Below, piece by piece: positions 1-6,425 of a stretch of 29,314 bases of DNA (within the stretch, counting starts at the first letter, position 1; each line of letters begins with the position of its first letter). The notes under the pieces were generated by a model. The model was not told the origin of the DNA and searched no databases. It saw nothing but the letters and a program-made list of their open reading frames with translations. This DNA comes from a virus, in the IMG/VR virus record IMGVR_UViG_3300028883_000113, positions 1 through 29,314 of that record; one strand, 5' to 3'. Made by a program: the position numbers and the translations under genes.

Positions 1-127
1 ACCAATCACAGTTCCAATCTGTTTCCGCAATAGTTCCACATCATCACTGTCAGGTGCAGTGGACCTGACAAGATGCCAGCAGGCAAGCAGGGCACATGAC
101 ATCACAATCCAGTAGTCATACTGGACA
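1..127. repeat. Left copy of 127-bp terminal direct repeat
   Basis: Bases 1-127 are identical to 29188-29314. The repeat lies inside a coding sequence that reads through the junction without a frame change, so it is not a separate element. A length of 127 equals a common maximum assembler k-mer, so it most likely marks a circular contig rather than a biological terminal repeat. Confidence 0.95.
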
Positions 128-561
128 CCACTGGTCTTGCCCTGTTTGGTCTTGGGAATGGGTCTGGGAATCCTACTGTCAAGGATGCTTTCAAGCATTT
201 CAGATGCATGGGCAATGGCAGCAGTCTTGGCTGCTGCTGAATCCTTGGGGCTTGACTGAATCTTCCAACTGTTGTCAGTGGGATCATCACTGGAAGCAAA
301 AAGAATATAGAGGGTGTCTTCTGCTGCCACATAAACCCAATCATAGTCACTGGACAGGGCTGCAACATTAGCAACAGGGGCACCCTGATCTTCACCATTC
401 AGGAACAGGGTTGTCACAGTTCCACTGTCATGCAGCTTGAAGGTGTTCCCATCATGCTGAACAAACTTGTAGTCATCCAGGGTGATCTTCAGGTCATAGT
501 CATCAATTCTGTTGAAGTGTTCCTGAAGGTCTGCCGCGGCACAATATGTTGCTGAAGACAT
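1..561 (-). CDS. Head-tail adaptor (Mu gp36-like), N-terminal part, cut by window edge
   Basis: The frame opens at ATG 561 (MSSATYCAAADLQEHF) and stays open to base 1, exactly 187 codons. It continues across the circular junction into 28747-29187, giving a 333-residue protein. The start resembles DUF1320/Mu gp36 adaptors, which join the portal ring to the tail. The helical stretch SAAAKTAAIAHASEMLESIL followed by DSRIPRPIP matches the family pattern of a helix, then a Tyr/Arg-Pro turn, then a second helix. Between the first helix and this stretch lie about 80 extra residues of predicted beta structure (roughly 20-100), so the domain appears to carry an insertion. It follows the endolysin in the circle and precedes the gp37-like gene. 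The family call is from motif resemblance only. Confidence 0.7.
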   Translation of the reverse strand, partial: MSSATYCAAADLQEHFNRIDDYDLKITLDDYKFVQHDGNTFKLHDSGTVTTLFLNGEDQGAPVANVAALSSDYDWVYVAAEDTLYILFASSDDPTDNSWKIQSSPKDSAAAKTAAIAHASEMLESILDSRIPRPIPKTKQGKTSGVQYDYWIVMSCALLACWHLVRSTAPDSDDVELLRKQIGTVIG

Positions 562-573
562 GATTGATCCCCT

Positions 574-942
574 TTAGTATAGCCAGACAACCCCTGCAGG
601 CTTGTCAGGGTCATCATCCACATGAATGAAGGTTTTTGCAATTCCTATTCTGGTGAATCCTGCCTTCAGGAGTGCATGAAGAATGGCAAACCTTTCCTGG
701 GAAGTGTCAGCATTGTCAATGTCTGCAGCATGACCCTTGACATGGGCACTGCTGTCAACCCCACCAATCTGCCTGTTGTGTTCCCTGCACCTGACACCAC
801 TGCTGATCTTGAAGGGAATGCCTGCTTCATCCCTGGCTGCTTGAAGCCTTCCCACCAGGGATGACTTGACCCCTGCTGACCTGCAGCCACAGGGGCACAT
901 GAATTCAGACCTGCTGAAGTTGGTGGTCAGATCACCCATCAT
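574..942 (-). CDS. Endolysin, M15-type zinc peptidase
   Basis: A 122-residue single-domain peptidase expected to cut peptide crosslinks of host peptidoglycan at lysis. It has the M15A/peptidase M15_3 signature: SAHVKGHAAD at 65-74 supplies zinc ligands His67 and Asp74, and FIHVD near 106-109 supplies the third ligand His107. ISSGVRC at 47-52 is the conserved strand before the active site. No signal peptide or cell-wall-binding domain is visible, so release should depend on a holin. ATG 942 is favoured because AAGGAA lies 3-8 bases upstream; ATG 939 is the alternative. It overlaps the upstream membrane protein gene by 11 bases, typical of a coupled lysis cassette. Confidence 0.9.
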   Translation of the reverse strand: MMGDLTTNFSRSEFMCPCGCRSAGVKSSLVGRLQAARDEAGIPFKISSGVRCREHNRQIGGVDSSAHVKGHAADIDNADTSQERFAILHALLKAGFTRIGIAKTFIHVDDDPDKPAGVVWLY

Positions 943-1192
943 TCAGTTCCTTGATCAGTGCCTTTCTGACATCCACCCAGACAGCATTGTCAATGCCAGT
1001 CTTGGTGCTTTCAACCAGCTTGTCACCCAGATAGATGACAACCTTGATGATTGCGCGCTTTGTCAGCAGGGCATTCACCAGCACCCTGAACACTGCATTC
1101 CAGGCTGTCCTGGTCCCAGGCAGGAAGAAGGACACCAGTGCTGCCACTGCTGCAGAAACCCATTGCCAGTTGTTGATGATGAATTCAGTCAT
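932..1192 (-). CDS. Small membrane protein, holin candidate
   Basis: An 86-residue protein with a hydrophobic N-terminal segment (about 10-27, VSAAVAALVSFFLPG) and a second weaker apolar stretch (about 32-45), then an amphipathic, charged C-terminus ending KALIKELNDG. It lies directly upstream of the endolysin and overlaps it by 11 bases, which is the main argument for a role in host lysis. I see no match to a named holin family. It could instead be a pinholin or an accessory membrane protein next to the real holin. Confidence 0.6.
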   Translation of the reverse strand: MTEFIINNWQWVSAAVAALVSFFLPGTRTAWNAVFRVLVNALLTKRAIIKVVIYLGDKLVESTKTGIDNAVWVDVRKALIKELNDG

Positions 1193-1204
1193 GGTGCTTC
1201 CCCT

Positions 1205-1528
1205 TTATGGTAGCTTTTGCAGGATGGTCTTGATGTCTTCCTTGATGGTCTTGATGTCATCCCTGACACCCTGCATGTTGTCCTTGTTGGCAGTGTCTTG
1301 GTCAGATGCATGTTGGGCAAGTAGGTTGATGTCATTTGAATTGGCTTTGATTGCATCCCACATTGCTGGATGCTCACCAGTTTCTGCACTGACAACCTGT
1401 TCCAGTTCATTCAGCCTGTGGGCATTGACTTGGAAGTTGCCCAAGGCAGTGCTGATGATTGTGATGAACAAAACAATAGTCTTGACATCCAGGTTCTTCT
1501 TCATCCAGTCTGTCACAATCCCCCCCAT
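1205..1528 (-). CDS. Membrane-anchored coiled-coil protein of the lysis cassette
   Basis: A 107-residue protein with one hydrophobic helix (about 17-31, TIVLFITIISTAL) followed by a long heptad-like helical region rich in Glu, Asp and Asn (about 36-107, with DDIKTIKEDIKTILQ near the end). This topology resembles XhlA-type hemolysin/holin partners or inner-membrane spanin subunits, but no family motif is decisive. Its ATG (1528) starts inside the end of the previous gene, in the sequence ATGGGGGGGATTGTG, and the ribosome-binding site is weak. Translation probably depends on coupling or on a frameshift (see the slippery run at 1519-1525). Confidence 0.6.
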   Translation of the reverse strand: MGGIVTDWMKKNLDVKTIVLFITIISTALGNFQVNAHRLNELEQVVSAETGEHPAMWDAIKANSNDINLLAQHASDQDTANKDNMQGVRDDIKTIKEDIKTILQKLP

Positions 1529-1836
1529 TCCATGCTTGACACAAGCAGGGCACAGGCAACAGTGCCCAGGATGTCACCCAGGCTGTCCCATGCCCATCTT
1601 TGAATTGACCCATAAACCCTGGCAGGGTTCCCACCAGTTTCAATAAAGAATTCAATGACTTCCCAAAAGACTGCACCCACTGTGATCAGGGCAGCAGTTT
1701 CCCAAGGACCAAACCAGATCAGCAAGATTCTTGCCAGAACCCCACCCCCCAGAATATGGAACCAGACCCACTGGTTCAGACAGAACCCATACTTGATCAG
1801 GGGAATGCTGAACAGTGTGCCAGTCAATGACTTCAT
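1513..1836 (-). CDS. Multi-pass membrane protein of the lysis cassette
   Basis: A 107-residue very hydrophobic protein with about three membrane segments (roughly 22-43, 46-65 and 86-101), including ALITVGAVFWEVIEFF. The Trp/Glu-containing segments and the GGGNP-type loop recall small VanZ-like or periplasm-facing phage membrane proteins, but I cannot assign a family. It could be the true holin or antiholin of the cassette, because multi-pass holins are common and its partner downstream is single-pass. It starts 4 bases after the stop of the 57-residue gene and overlaps the next gene by 16 bases. Confidence 0.6.
   Translation of the reverse strand: MKSLTGTLFSIPLIKYGFCLNQWVWFHILGGGVLARILLIWFGPWETAALITVGAVFWEVIEFFIETGGNPARVYGSIQRWAWDSLGDILGTVACALLVSSMEWGGL
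1519..1525 (-). other. Candidate -1 slippery heptamer G GGG GGA
   Basis: On the minus strand codons 105-106 of the 1513-1836 gene are GGG GGA preceded by the last G of TGG. A -1 slip gives GGG GGG and continues with ATT GTG, exactly the frame of the 1205-1528 gene, yielding a 210-residue fusion. The phase was checked from both start codons. The overlap could equally be a simple coupled start. Confidence 0.35.
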
Positions 1837-1840
1837 GGTC

Positions 1841-2014
1841 TTATTTTGCCTGCTTGGGTGCAGGTTCAGGCACCAGCCTGAACCCCCTGATCATGTTACC
1901 AGGACCATGACCCACAAGCACCTTCTTCTTGTTGATTGTGCAGGACAGTTCCCCAGTGGCGGGGTTCCTGGTCACCTGCCTGATCTGTCCGTCTGGGCAC
2001 TGCACCTTCATCAT
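1841..2014 (-). CDS. Small basic protein, unknown function (57 aa)
   Basis: The frame opens at ATG 2014 (MMKVQCPDGQIRQV) and ends at TAA 1841-1843. The start overlaps the upstream stop as ATGATGA and has AAGGTGA just upstream; ATG 2011 would remove one residue. The protein has two cysteines, a basic KKKVLVGHG segment and a Pro/Ala-rich tail (PEPAPKQAK). Domain-like turns suggest a small beta protein. No family is recognised. It lies between structural and lysis genes. Confidence 0.6.
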   Translation of the reverse strand: MMKVQCPDGQIRQVTRNPATGELSCTINKKKVLVGHGPGNMIRGFRLVPEPAPKQAK

Positions 2015-2349
2015 TTCACCTTCTTGAATGACTTGCCTTCCTGCTTCTTCAGGTCTGCAAAGTATTCCTTGAATTCAATGATTGCCTTCAGCCTGTCCTG
2101 CTTTGCCCCAGGCATGAAGGGAATTGCTGCAGCCATGTCACAGATGTAGTCAATGACTTCATCATCAGCAGTAAGACCTTCAGCATCTAGGACTTCCTGC
2201 ACCTTCAGTGCAAGCTTGATGTCCTTCACACCTTCCAGGGGGTGCTTCTGCCCCCACATGGGGCTTTTCATGAAATCCTGCAGGGTTGCCTTCCAACTGA
2301 AGGCTTCACCTTCATCAAATTCCACTCGCTTGAATTCCACTGTTTTCAT
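2011..2349 (-). CDS. Hypothetical helical protein (112 aa)
   Basis: A soluble, acidic-to-basic protein beginning MKTVEFKRVEFDEG, with predicted helices around 55-112 (KLALKVQEVLDAEGL and LKAIIEFKEYFADLKKQ) and a Lys-rich end. It starts after the AGGGAAACACA leader shared with two other genes of this genome and overlaps the preceding gene by 4 bases. Position between the fibre and lysis genes suggests a morphogenesis or late function. The size and helical C-terminus would also suit a tail chaperone-like protein, but a better chaperone pair exists at 26532-27238. Confidence 0.65.
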   Translation of the reverse strand: MKTVEFKRVEFDEGEAFSWKATLQDFMKSPMWGQKHPLEGVKDIKLALKVQEVLDAEGLTADDEVIDYICDMAAAIPFMPGAKQDRLKAIIEFKEYFADLKKQEGKSFKKVK

Positions 2350-2627
2350 TGTGTTTCCCTTTTCTTTTCCCTGACAATACCCCTATCAAGCACATGATCC
2401 AGGGGGTGCATGTGCCCTGTGACTTTCTGATCAGGGGTGTGATGTTTCTTGCATTCAGCAAGGTATGCTGATTCACATTCATTAAAGCTGTCAGACTGCT
2501 TGACCAGCTTGCCATTCAAAAGGGTGAAGTATTTCTTGCTGACCCCATTGTCCCTGACAAACTGGCTCCTTCTGTTGTTCAGATGAATCTGAATATCATG
2601 ACCTGCTGAACATTTACGAATAAGCAT
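2346..2627 (-). CDS. Hypothetical protein with Cys/His pairs (93 aa)
   Basis: Begins MLIRKCSAGHDIQIHL and contains spaced Cys and His residues (Cys6, His10, Cys52 and Cys59 with His61-His62), which could bind a metal but do not form a standard zinc ribbon. The middle is basic. It ends in RETQ, the codons of which form the ribosome-binding leader of the next gene. It lies 8 bases downstream of the fibre-like gene. No family recognised. Confidence 0.6.
   Translation of the reverse strand: MLIRKCSAGHDIQIHLNNRRSQFVRDNGVSKKYFTLLNGKLVKQSDSFNECESAYLAECKKHHTPDQKVTGHMHPLDHVLDRGIVREKKRETQ
2347..2360 (-). promoter_or_regulatory. Repeated ribosome-binding leader, copy 1
   Basis: The minus strand reads AGGGAAACACAATG, continuing as AAA into the gene starting at 2349. 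The same 17 bases, AGGGAAACACAATGAAA, occur at the starts at 14129 and 27238. AGGGAA is the Shine-Dalgarno core. Confidence 0.7.
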
Positions 2628-2635
2628 AATGCACC

Positions 2636-4357
2636 CTAGCTGGTTGCCAGGAATCCAAACCCTTCAAGGTCTGCAAGCAGGGTGTTGAATTTGGTGATCA
2701 TGTCTTCAAGGATGGTGTTACTGCCAGCATCCCCAGTATTCAATGACCCACTTGTCACATCAGCAATGTGTGCCTGCTGTGCTTGGGGTTCACCACCACC
2801 CATTGAAAAGCCACCATCAAACCTAACATCACCAGCATCAACAAAGATGGAGTAAGGGCCATTGGTGACTGTTCCAGCAAAGGTAGGCGCATCATCAATG
2901 TACAGTGATGCCAGATTTGTAACTGTAGCACCGCTATTCACAACAGTAGTTCCATCCACCCGTATGTTTGCAATGACGGCGTGTGTACCTGATGCATGTG
3001 TTGTGTAAACAGGGGCAGACCTTAAGCCCATTGCGCTCCCGTTCTCACCAATTGTGTATGAGTACCCCATATTGATACCGATTGCGGCACTTGGCTCAGT
3101 ATCAATTCCGATCACATCATTCAGCCTGACCCCTGCTGTTCCACCATCAAGGGTGAGAAGTCCTGCGTCTGTGATGATTGTGCCTGCTCCATTTGACTTC
3201 AGCCTTCTTAACTGGTCAAAGGTCCATGCCAGTGTTTCTGTGTCCGAAACCAAGGTGTAAACTTTAAGCTGTCCACCATCAGTCCCACCCTTGGCAGCAA
3301 CCAATGATGCCCTTGCCTTTGTGTTGGCATCATTAGATGTGACCTTGAAGTCAATTCTTGAAAGATCACCTGCATCTGTTCCAGTATTCTGAATTGTCAG
3401 GGTGGGGTCAGATGCACTACTGACAAGCGATACATCCCCACCAAAGGTTGCACTTCCATCATTAGCAAGGTTCAGGGCGGTGGTCCATGTGATAGCAGAA
3501 TCAGCAGCAGCAGAGCCAGCAACGCGAAAGGTATGTGAGCCATCAGTTATATAATAAAGTCCCGCTTCCTGCGCGGCAATTCGTTTTGAATTGCTTGTGA
3601 CTGATGAACCATCTACATAAACATTTGACCCAAGTGCTGTGAAGTCGGTTGTCGTAGTCGCAAATAATGAGCCTTCATGTCCAATCTGAAGTGCTGTGAA
3701 ACTGGTATGCCACGCCGCAAGAGAACTATTCCCAAGCCCCATCATCAGGGCTTTGGCGGCTCCACCTTCAAAGCGGGCTACTTCAGTGCCTGTAATAGTG
3801 GTTGCATCATCAGCAGCATAGATTTGAGTAACAGTGGCAGCATTCATCAAAGGCGTGCCACCACCAATGGCGATTGAATTTGTTTGCTGTACTGCACCAG
3901 TGCCCAGTGATTGTGCATATATTACAGCACTTGGCTTCTCGCCATTGAGATAACCTGGAATAGCAAACCGCATTGCCTTTGCAGTTTCATCAGTTCGCGT
4001 TTTATTGCTTCCATCCGCACCTGCCAGAATAGTGATTGTGCCACCACATAGGTCTAGCATCCCATAGGCTTCAACCTGTTCATTGGTGGTGTCCACAATG
4101 AAGATGTCACCACCATCACTGTCCTTCCTGACAAGGAAGGCTTCAGGATCAGTGTTGTCAATGGTCATGGTCCCCTGGACCACTTCATCAACCTGAATCT
4201 CACTGCTGCCCTGGATTTCCAGGTCACCTGTGACAGTCAGGTTGCCTGTGATCGTCTGATCCCCTGGTCCAAAGTAGACCCTGATTGCAGTGTCACCACT
4301 GGCATCTTCCACAAACTTCTGATATTCCCTGTCGATGACAGAATGGGGCATTGTCAT
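2636..4357 (-). CDS. Fibre-like structural protein, possible head fibre or receptor-binding protein
   Basis: A 573-residue protein. The N-terminus (1-60) includes a typical virion-attachment stretch: a FGPGDQTITGNLTVTGDLEI repeat pattern, as in shufflon-type and beta-helical phage fibres. The middle is Gly/Ser/Thr/Ala-rich with many short beta repeats and few lysines. The C-terminus (about 535-573) is helical, ending TKFNTLLADLEGFGFLATS, like a trimerisation segment. It starts 4 bases inside the preceding gene and lies in the head operon just after the capsid proteins, not beside the distal tail genes, so it could decorate the head rather than the tail tip. Codons for residues about 113-492 are rich in CpG, unlike the rest of the genome, suggesting exchange of the central domain. 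Confidence 0.75.
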   Translation of the reverse strand: MTMPHSVIDREYQKFVEDASGDTAIRVYFGPGDQTITGNLTVTGDLEIQGSSEIQVDEVVQGTMTIDNTDPEAFLVRKDSDGGDIFIVDTTNEQVEAYGMLDLCGGTITILAGADGSNKTRTDETAKAMRFAIPGYLNGEKPSAVIYAQSLGTGAVQQTNSIAIGGGTPLMNAATVTQIYAADDATTITGTEVARFEGGAAKALMMGLGNSSLAAWHTSFTALQIGHEGSLFATTTTDFTALGSNVYVDGSSVTSNSKRIAAQEAGLYYITDGSHTFRVAGSAAADSAITWTTALNLANDGSATFGGDVSLVSSASDPTLTIQNTGTDAGDLSRIDFKVTSNDANTKARASLVAAKGGTDGGQLKVYTLVSDTETLAWTFDQLRRLKSNGAGTIITDAGLLTLDGGTAGVRLNDVIGIDTEPSAAIGINMGYSYTIGENGSAMGLRSAPVYTTHASGTHAVIANIRVDGTTVVNSGATVTNLASLYIDDAPTFAGTVTNGPYSIFVDAGDVRFDGGFSMGGGEPQAQQAHIADVTSGSLNTGDAGSNTILEDMITKFNTLLADLEGFGFLATS

Positions 4358-4545
4358 GATGTCACCACCACTTTCACTGAATCATGTTCATTGTTCTTTG
4401 CATGTTCCATCTGAACCCTTGACAGTCTTTTCCCTGTCACTGGGTCAGTTGGTGTGGCACCAGACCCTGCAGCCTGCTGCACAATCTTCAAGCATGTTTC
4501 CCCTGCAGTGCTTTCAGTGAAGTTTTCTTTTTTGAAGTTGCCCAT
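4354..4545 (-). CDS. Small hypothetical protein downstream of capsid gene (63 aa)
   Basis: Begins MGNFKKENFTESTAGETCLK and is hydrophilic, with a helical centre and a basic RLSRVQMEHAKN segment. It has a good ribosome-binding site (AAAGGA nine bases before ATG) and overlaps the fibre gene start by 4 bases. Position after the capsid gene and before the fibre suggests a head accessory role; no family is recognised. Confidence 0.6.
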   Translation of the reverse strand: MGNFKKENFTESTAGETCLKIVQQAAGSGATPTDPVTGKRLSRVQMEHAKNNEHDSVKVVVTS

Positions 4546-4569
4546 TGTCAGTCATCCTTTCAGGAATCA

Positions 4570-4587
4570 GGGGGGGGTGCCCCCCCC
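4570..4587 (-). other. G8/C8 inverted repeat between two late genes
   Basis: Eight G, then TG, then eight C form an inverted repeat (7-bp stem with GTGC loop), extendable by short flanking complementarity with a bulge. No T-run follows on the minus strand, so a classical terminator is unlikely. It lies in the 49-base gap between the 73- and 63-residue genes and could stabilise or cleave the capsid mRNA. Confidence 0.5.
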
Positions 4588-4594
4588 ATTGATC

Positions 4595-4816
4595 CTATTT
4601 GGCAGCAGCCTTGGGTGCAGGCTTCTTCTTGGGCGGGTAGCCAAGCTTGAATCCCTTCTGTGTCAGGGCATTGATCACATTATGTGCAGGCACCTTGGCA
4701 GGCTGTCCATCAGCCCTGGTCATGTGGACCAGTGTGTCAGGGTCGGGATAGTGGTAAGACTTGTCTTCCCAATTGAAGCGAACCCCACCCATCTGCTGAA
4801 TCTTTCCAGGTTTCAT
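4595..4816 (-). CDS. Small basic protein following the capsid gene (73 aa)
   Basis: Begins MKPGKIQQMGGVRFNWEDKS and ends in a Lys/Pro/Ala-rich tail (PPKKKPAPKAAAK). The core looks like a small beta/alpha domain with HNVINALTQKGFKLGY. AGAAGG lies eight bases before ATG 4816. Phages often place a decoration or head-completion protein here, and the size would suit that, but no family motif confirms it. Confidence 0.6.
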   Translation of the reverse strand: MKPGKIQQMGGVRFNWEDKSYHYPDPDTLVHMTRADGQPAKVPAHNVINALTQKGFKLGYPPKKKPAPKAAAK

Positions 4817-4896
4817 GTCACATGCCTTCTTTCAGTTGTGTGCCAGGGCAGGTGGCATGTGGGAAACACAACCACCCACCCCAACACAGTGTTCAG

Positions 4897-5760
4897 TTAG
4901 TCAGTGTTGCAAGCAAAGTAGACACCCCAGGCATCCACCAGTTCAACCTGTTTCCAGCGACCTGTGGCAACAATTTCCATACCACGCAGGGAAGCATTGG
5001 ATTCTTCTTCCACGTCCATCAGGTCTTTGGTGTGCAGACCAATGGCATTGCGGGTCCAGATGCCGTTGGCAGCAACATCACTGCTACCGACATCTTCAGC
5101 AATTTCATTGCTGATCAGGGCAGGCATCCCAAACTGGGTGTCAACCATGCCCATTTCAACCCACTTCTGGGCAACACTGCCTGCATTGATTGCTGTGGTG
5201 TTGGCCAGCAGGGACCGCAGGCCCTTTGCCCCAAAGTAGGACTTGGGTGACAGGCCAGCAAACAGGGCAGTCAGGTCACCATTGGCAGCCTTGATCTGTC
5301 TGATTGCGTCATACCAGTGGTCAACTGTCATGGTGGTAGCAGCACCACAGACTGTCTGGGACAGACTGGGGAACAGACCAACAATGTCATCTTCCAGCTT
5401 TGCCATCATGGCACTGGCAAACAGGGTGCTGATCTGGTTGACCACATCAGACCTGGACCCCTGGACAGCCATTTTGGTGGCAACTGCCATGATGACATGC
5501 TCCTCAAGGGCAGCAGCAGTGGCAGCATTGGTGATCTGTTTGTTGGTGCTGTGGTCTGTTCCTTCTGCAACCTGGGTCACATCACTGGATGCAACTTCAC
5601 CAAAGACAGTGAAGTCAAAGGTGCTGCCAGGGATTCCCACTGTGTCTACATGGCGCACAGCTTCCAGAAGTCCTGCATTGTCCTGCAGGAGCATGATTGC
5701 TTCACCCTGGATGTCATCTACTAATCCAGCAAGTGAAGTGGTCGTTGATTCATTGGACAT
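4897..5760 (-). CDS. Major capsid protein, HK97-fold type
   Basis: A 287-residue protein following a scaffold gene, as expected for the capsid subunit. Features fit the family: an N-terminal arm (SLAGLVDDIQGEAIMLLQ), an extended beta hairpin (TVGIPGSTFDFTVFG, then E-loop EVASSDVTQVAEGT), a long spine helix with Ala (AATAAALEEHVIMAVATKMA), a peripheral region with LSPKSYFGAKGLRSLL, and a C-terminal strand (LVDAWGVYFACNTD). No N-terminal prohead protease site is obvious and no protease gene is present. The start at 5760 has GAAAGGTTGAATC upstream. Separation from scaffold by 38 bases and from the next gene by 80 bases suggests strong independent translation. Confidence 0.85.
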   Translation of the reverse strand: MSNESTTTSLAGLVDDIQGEAIMLLQDNAGLLEAVRHVDTVGIPGSTFDFTVFGEVASSDVTQVAEGTDHSTNKQITNAATAAALEEHVIMAVATKMAVQGSRSDVVNQISTLFASAMMAKLEDDIVGLFPSLSQTVCGAATTMTVDHWYDAIRQIKAANGDLTALFAGLSPKSYFGAKGLRSLLANTTAINAGSVAQKWVEMGMVDTQFGMPALISNEIAEDVGSSDVAANGIWTRNAIGLHTKDLMDVEEESNASLRGMEIVATGRWKQVELVDAWGVYFACNTD

Positions 5761-5798
5761 GATTCAACCTTTCATTCAGTGCAGCCCAGTCATGGGGG

Positions 5799-6425
5799 TC
5801 AGCCATTGCGCCTGTGTTTATTCGGCCAAAGCTTCCTATAAAGGTCAGGGTTTAGTCGGGCAATGTTTGCCTTGGACCCATACTTCTTCAGGGCAGCTTG
5901 TTCATTGGCATCAACTTCCCTTCCCCCTGGTTTTGAATCATCAGGGGCAGGGGCTGCTGGTTTGACAATTGTTGACGCGACTGTCTGCAGTGTCTTGGTG
6001 TCAAAGTCTGCATATGGTTTTGCAGCATCTTCACCCAGGGCATCAGCAATCTTGTTCAGGGCTTCACTTCTGATGCCCTGTTCAAGTGCATCATATTGTT
6101 CAGCCTTGGGGGTCAGTTCAGCCACCTTTTGTGTCAGGGCTTCATTGACCTTGGCAAGTTCACCATCTTCCTGCAGTTTCTTCAATCGCGCCTGTTCCAG
6201 TGCATCCTGTTGTTCCTTCAGCTTGGCTTCTGCAGCTTCAGCCCTGGCAAGGGCTTCATTTTTCTTCTGGCTGATTTCAGACAACCGCTTTTTTGCCCAG
6301 TCAGGTGCATCATCAGGGATGTTGTCACCACCACCATCGGGTGGGGGTGTTTCAGCAGGGGGCTTGTCCCCACCACCATCATTGTCTGGACTTAGGAAAA
6401 GGAATGCATGTTCTTTCAACATCAT
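5799..6425 (-). CDS. Capsid scaffolding protein
   Basis: A 208-residue highly charged protein directly upstream of the capsid gene. It starts with a Pro/Gly/Asp-rich disordered stretch (residues 12-40), then a long coiled coil rich in Ala, Glu, Lys and Gln (about 45-115, for example EALARAEAAEAKLKEQQDAL), and ends with a basic segment (KLWPNKHRRNG) that would bind the capsid subunit. This layout is typical of scaffolds that guide procapsid assembly. ATG 6425 overlaps the upstream stop by 4 bases and AAAAGGGG lies before it. Confidence 0.85.
   Translation of the reverse strand: MMLKEHAFLFLSPDNDGGGDKPPAETPPPDGGGDNIPDDAPDWAKKRLSEISQKKNEALARAEAAEAKLKEQQDALEQARLKKLQEDGELAKVNEALTQKVAELTPKAEQYDALEQGIRSEALNKIADALGEDAAKPYADFDTKTLQTVASTIVKPAAPAPDDSKPGGREVDANEQAALKKYGSKANIARLNPDLYRKLWPNKHRRNG

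Noticed and set aside
1-127. Terminal repeat as a prophage attachment site or transposon end
   Set aside because: It lies within one continuous reading frame, no integrase or transposase is present, and no inverted ends or target duplications are seen.
1035-1646. 203-codon open frame on the plus strand
   Set aside because: It is antisense to three coupled membrane protein genes with membrane-type sequence, has no ribosome-binding site, and its length follows from the low frequency of stop codons in this composition.
4817-4896. TGCCA/TGGCA inverted repeat after the capsid gene as a terminator
   Set aside because: Only five pairs with a seven-base loop and no T-run; adjoining bases would need wobble pairs.
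5243-5965. 240-codon open frame on the plus strand
   Set aside because: It lies opposite the major capsid gene and its spacer; the translated sequence is low complexity and has no recognisable domain.
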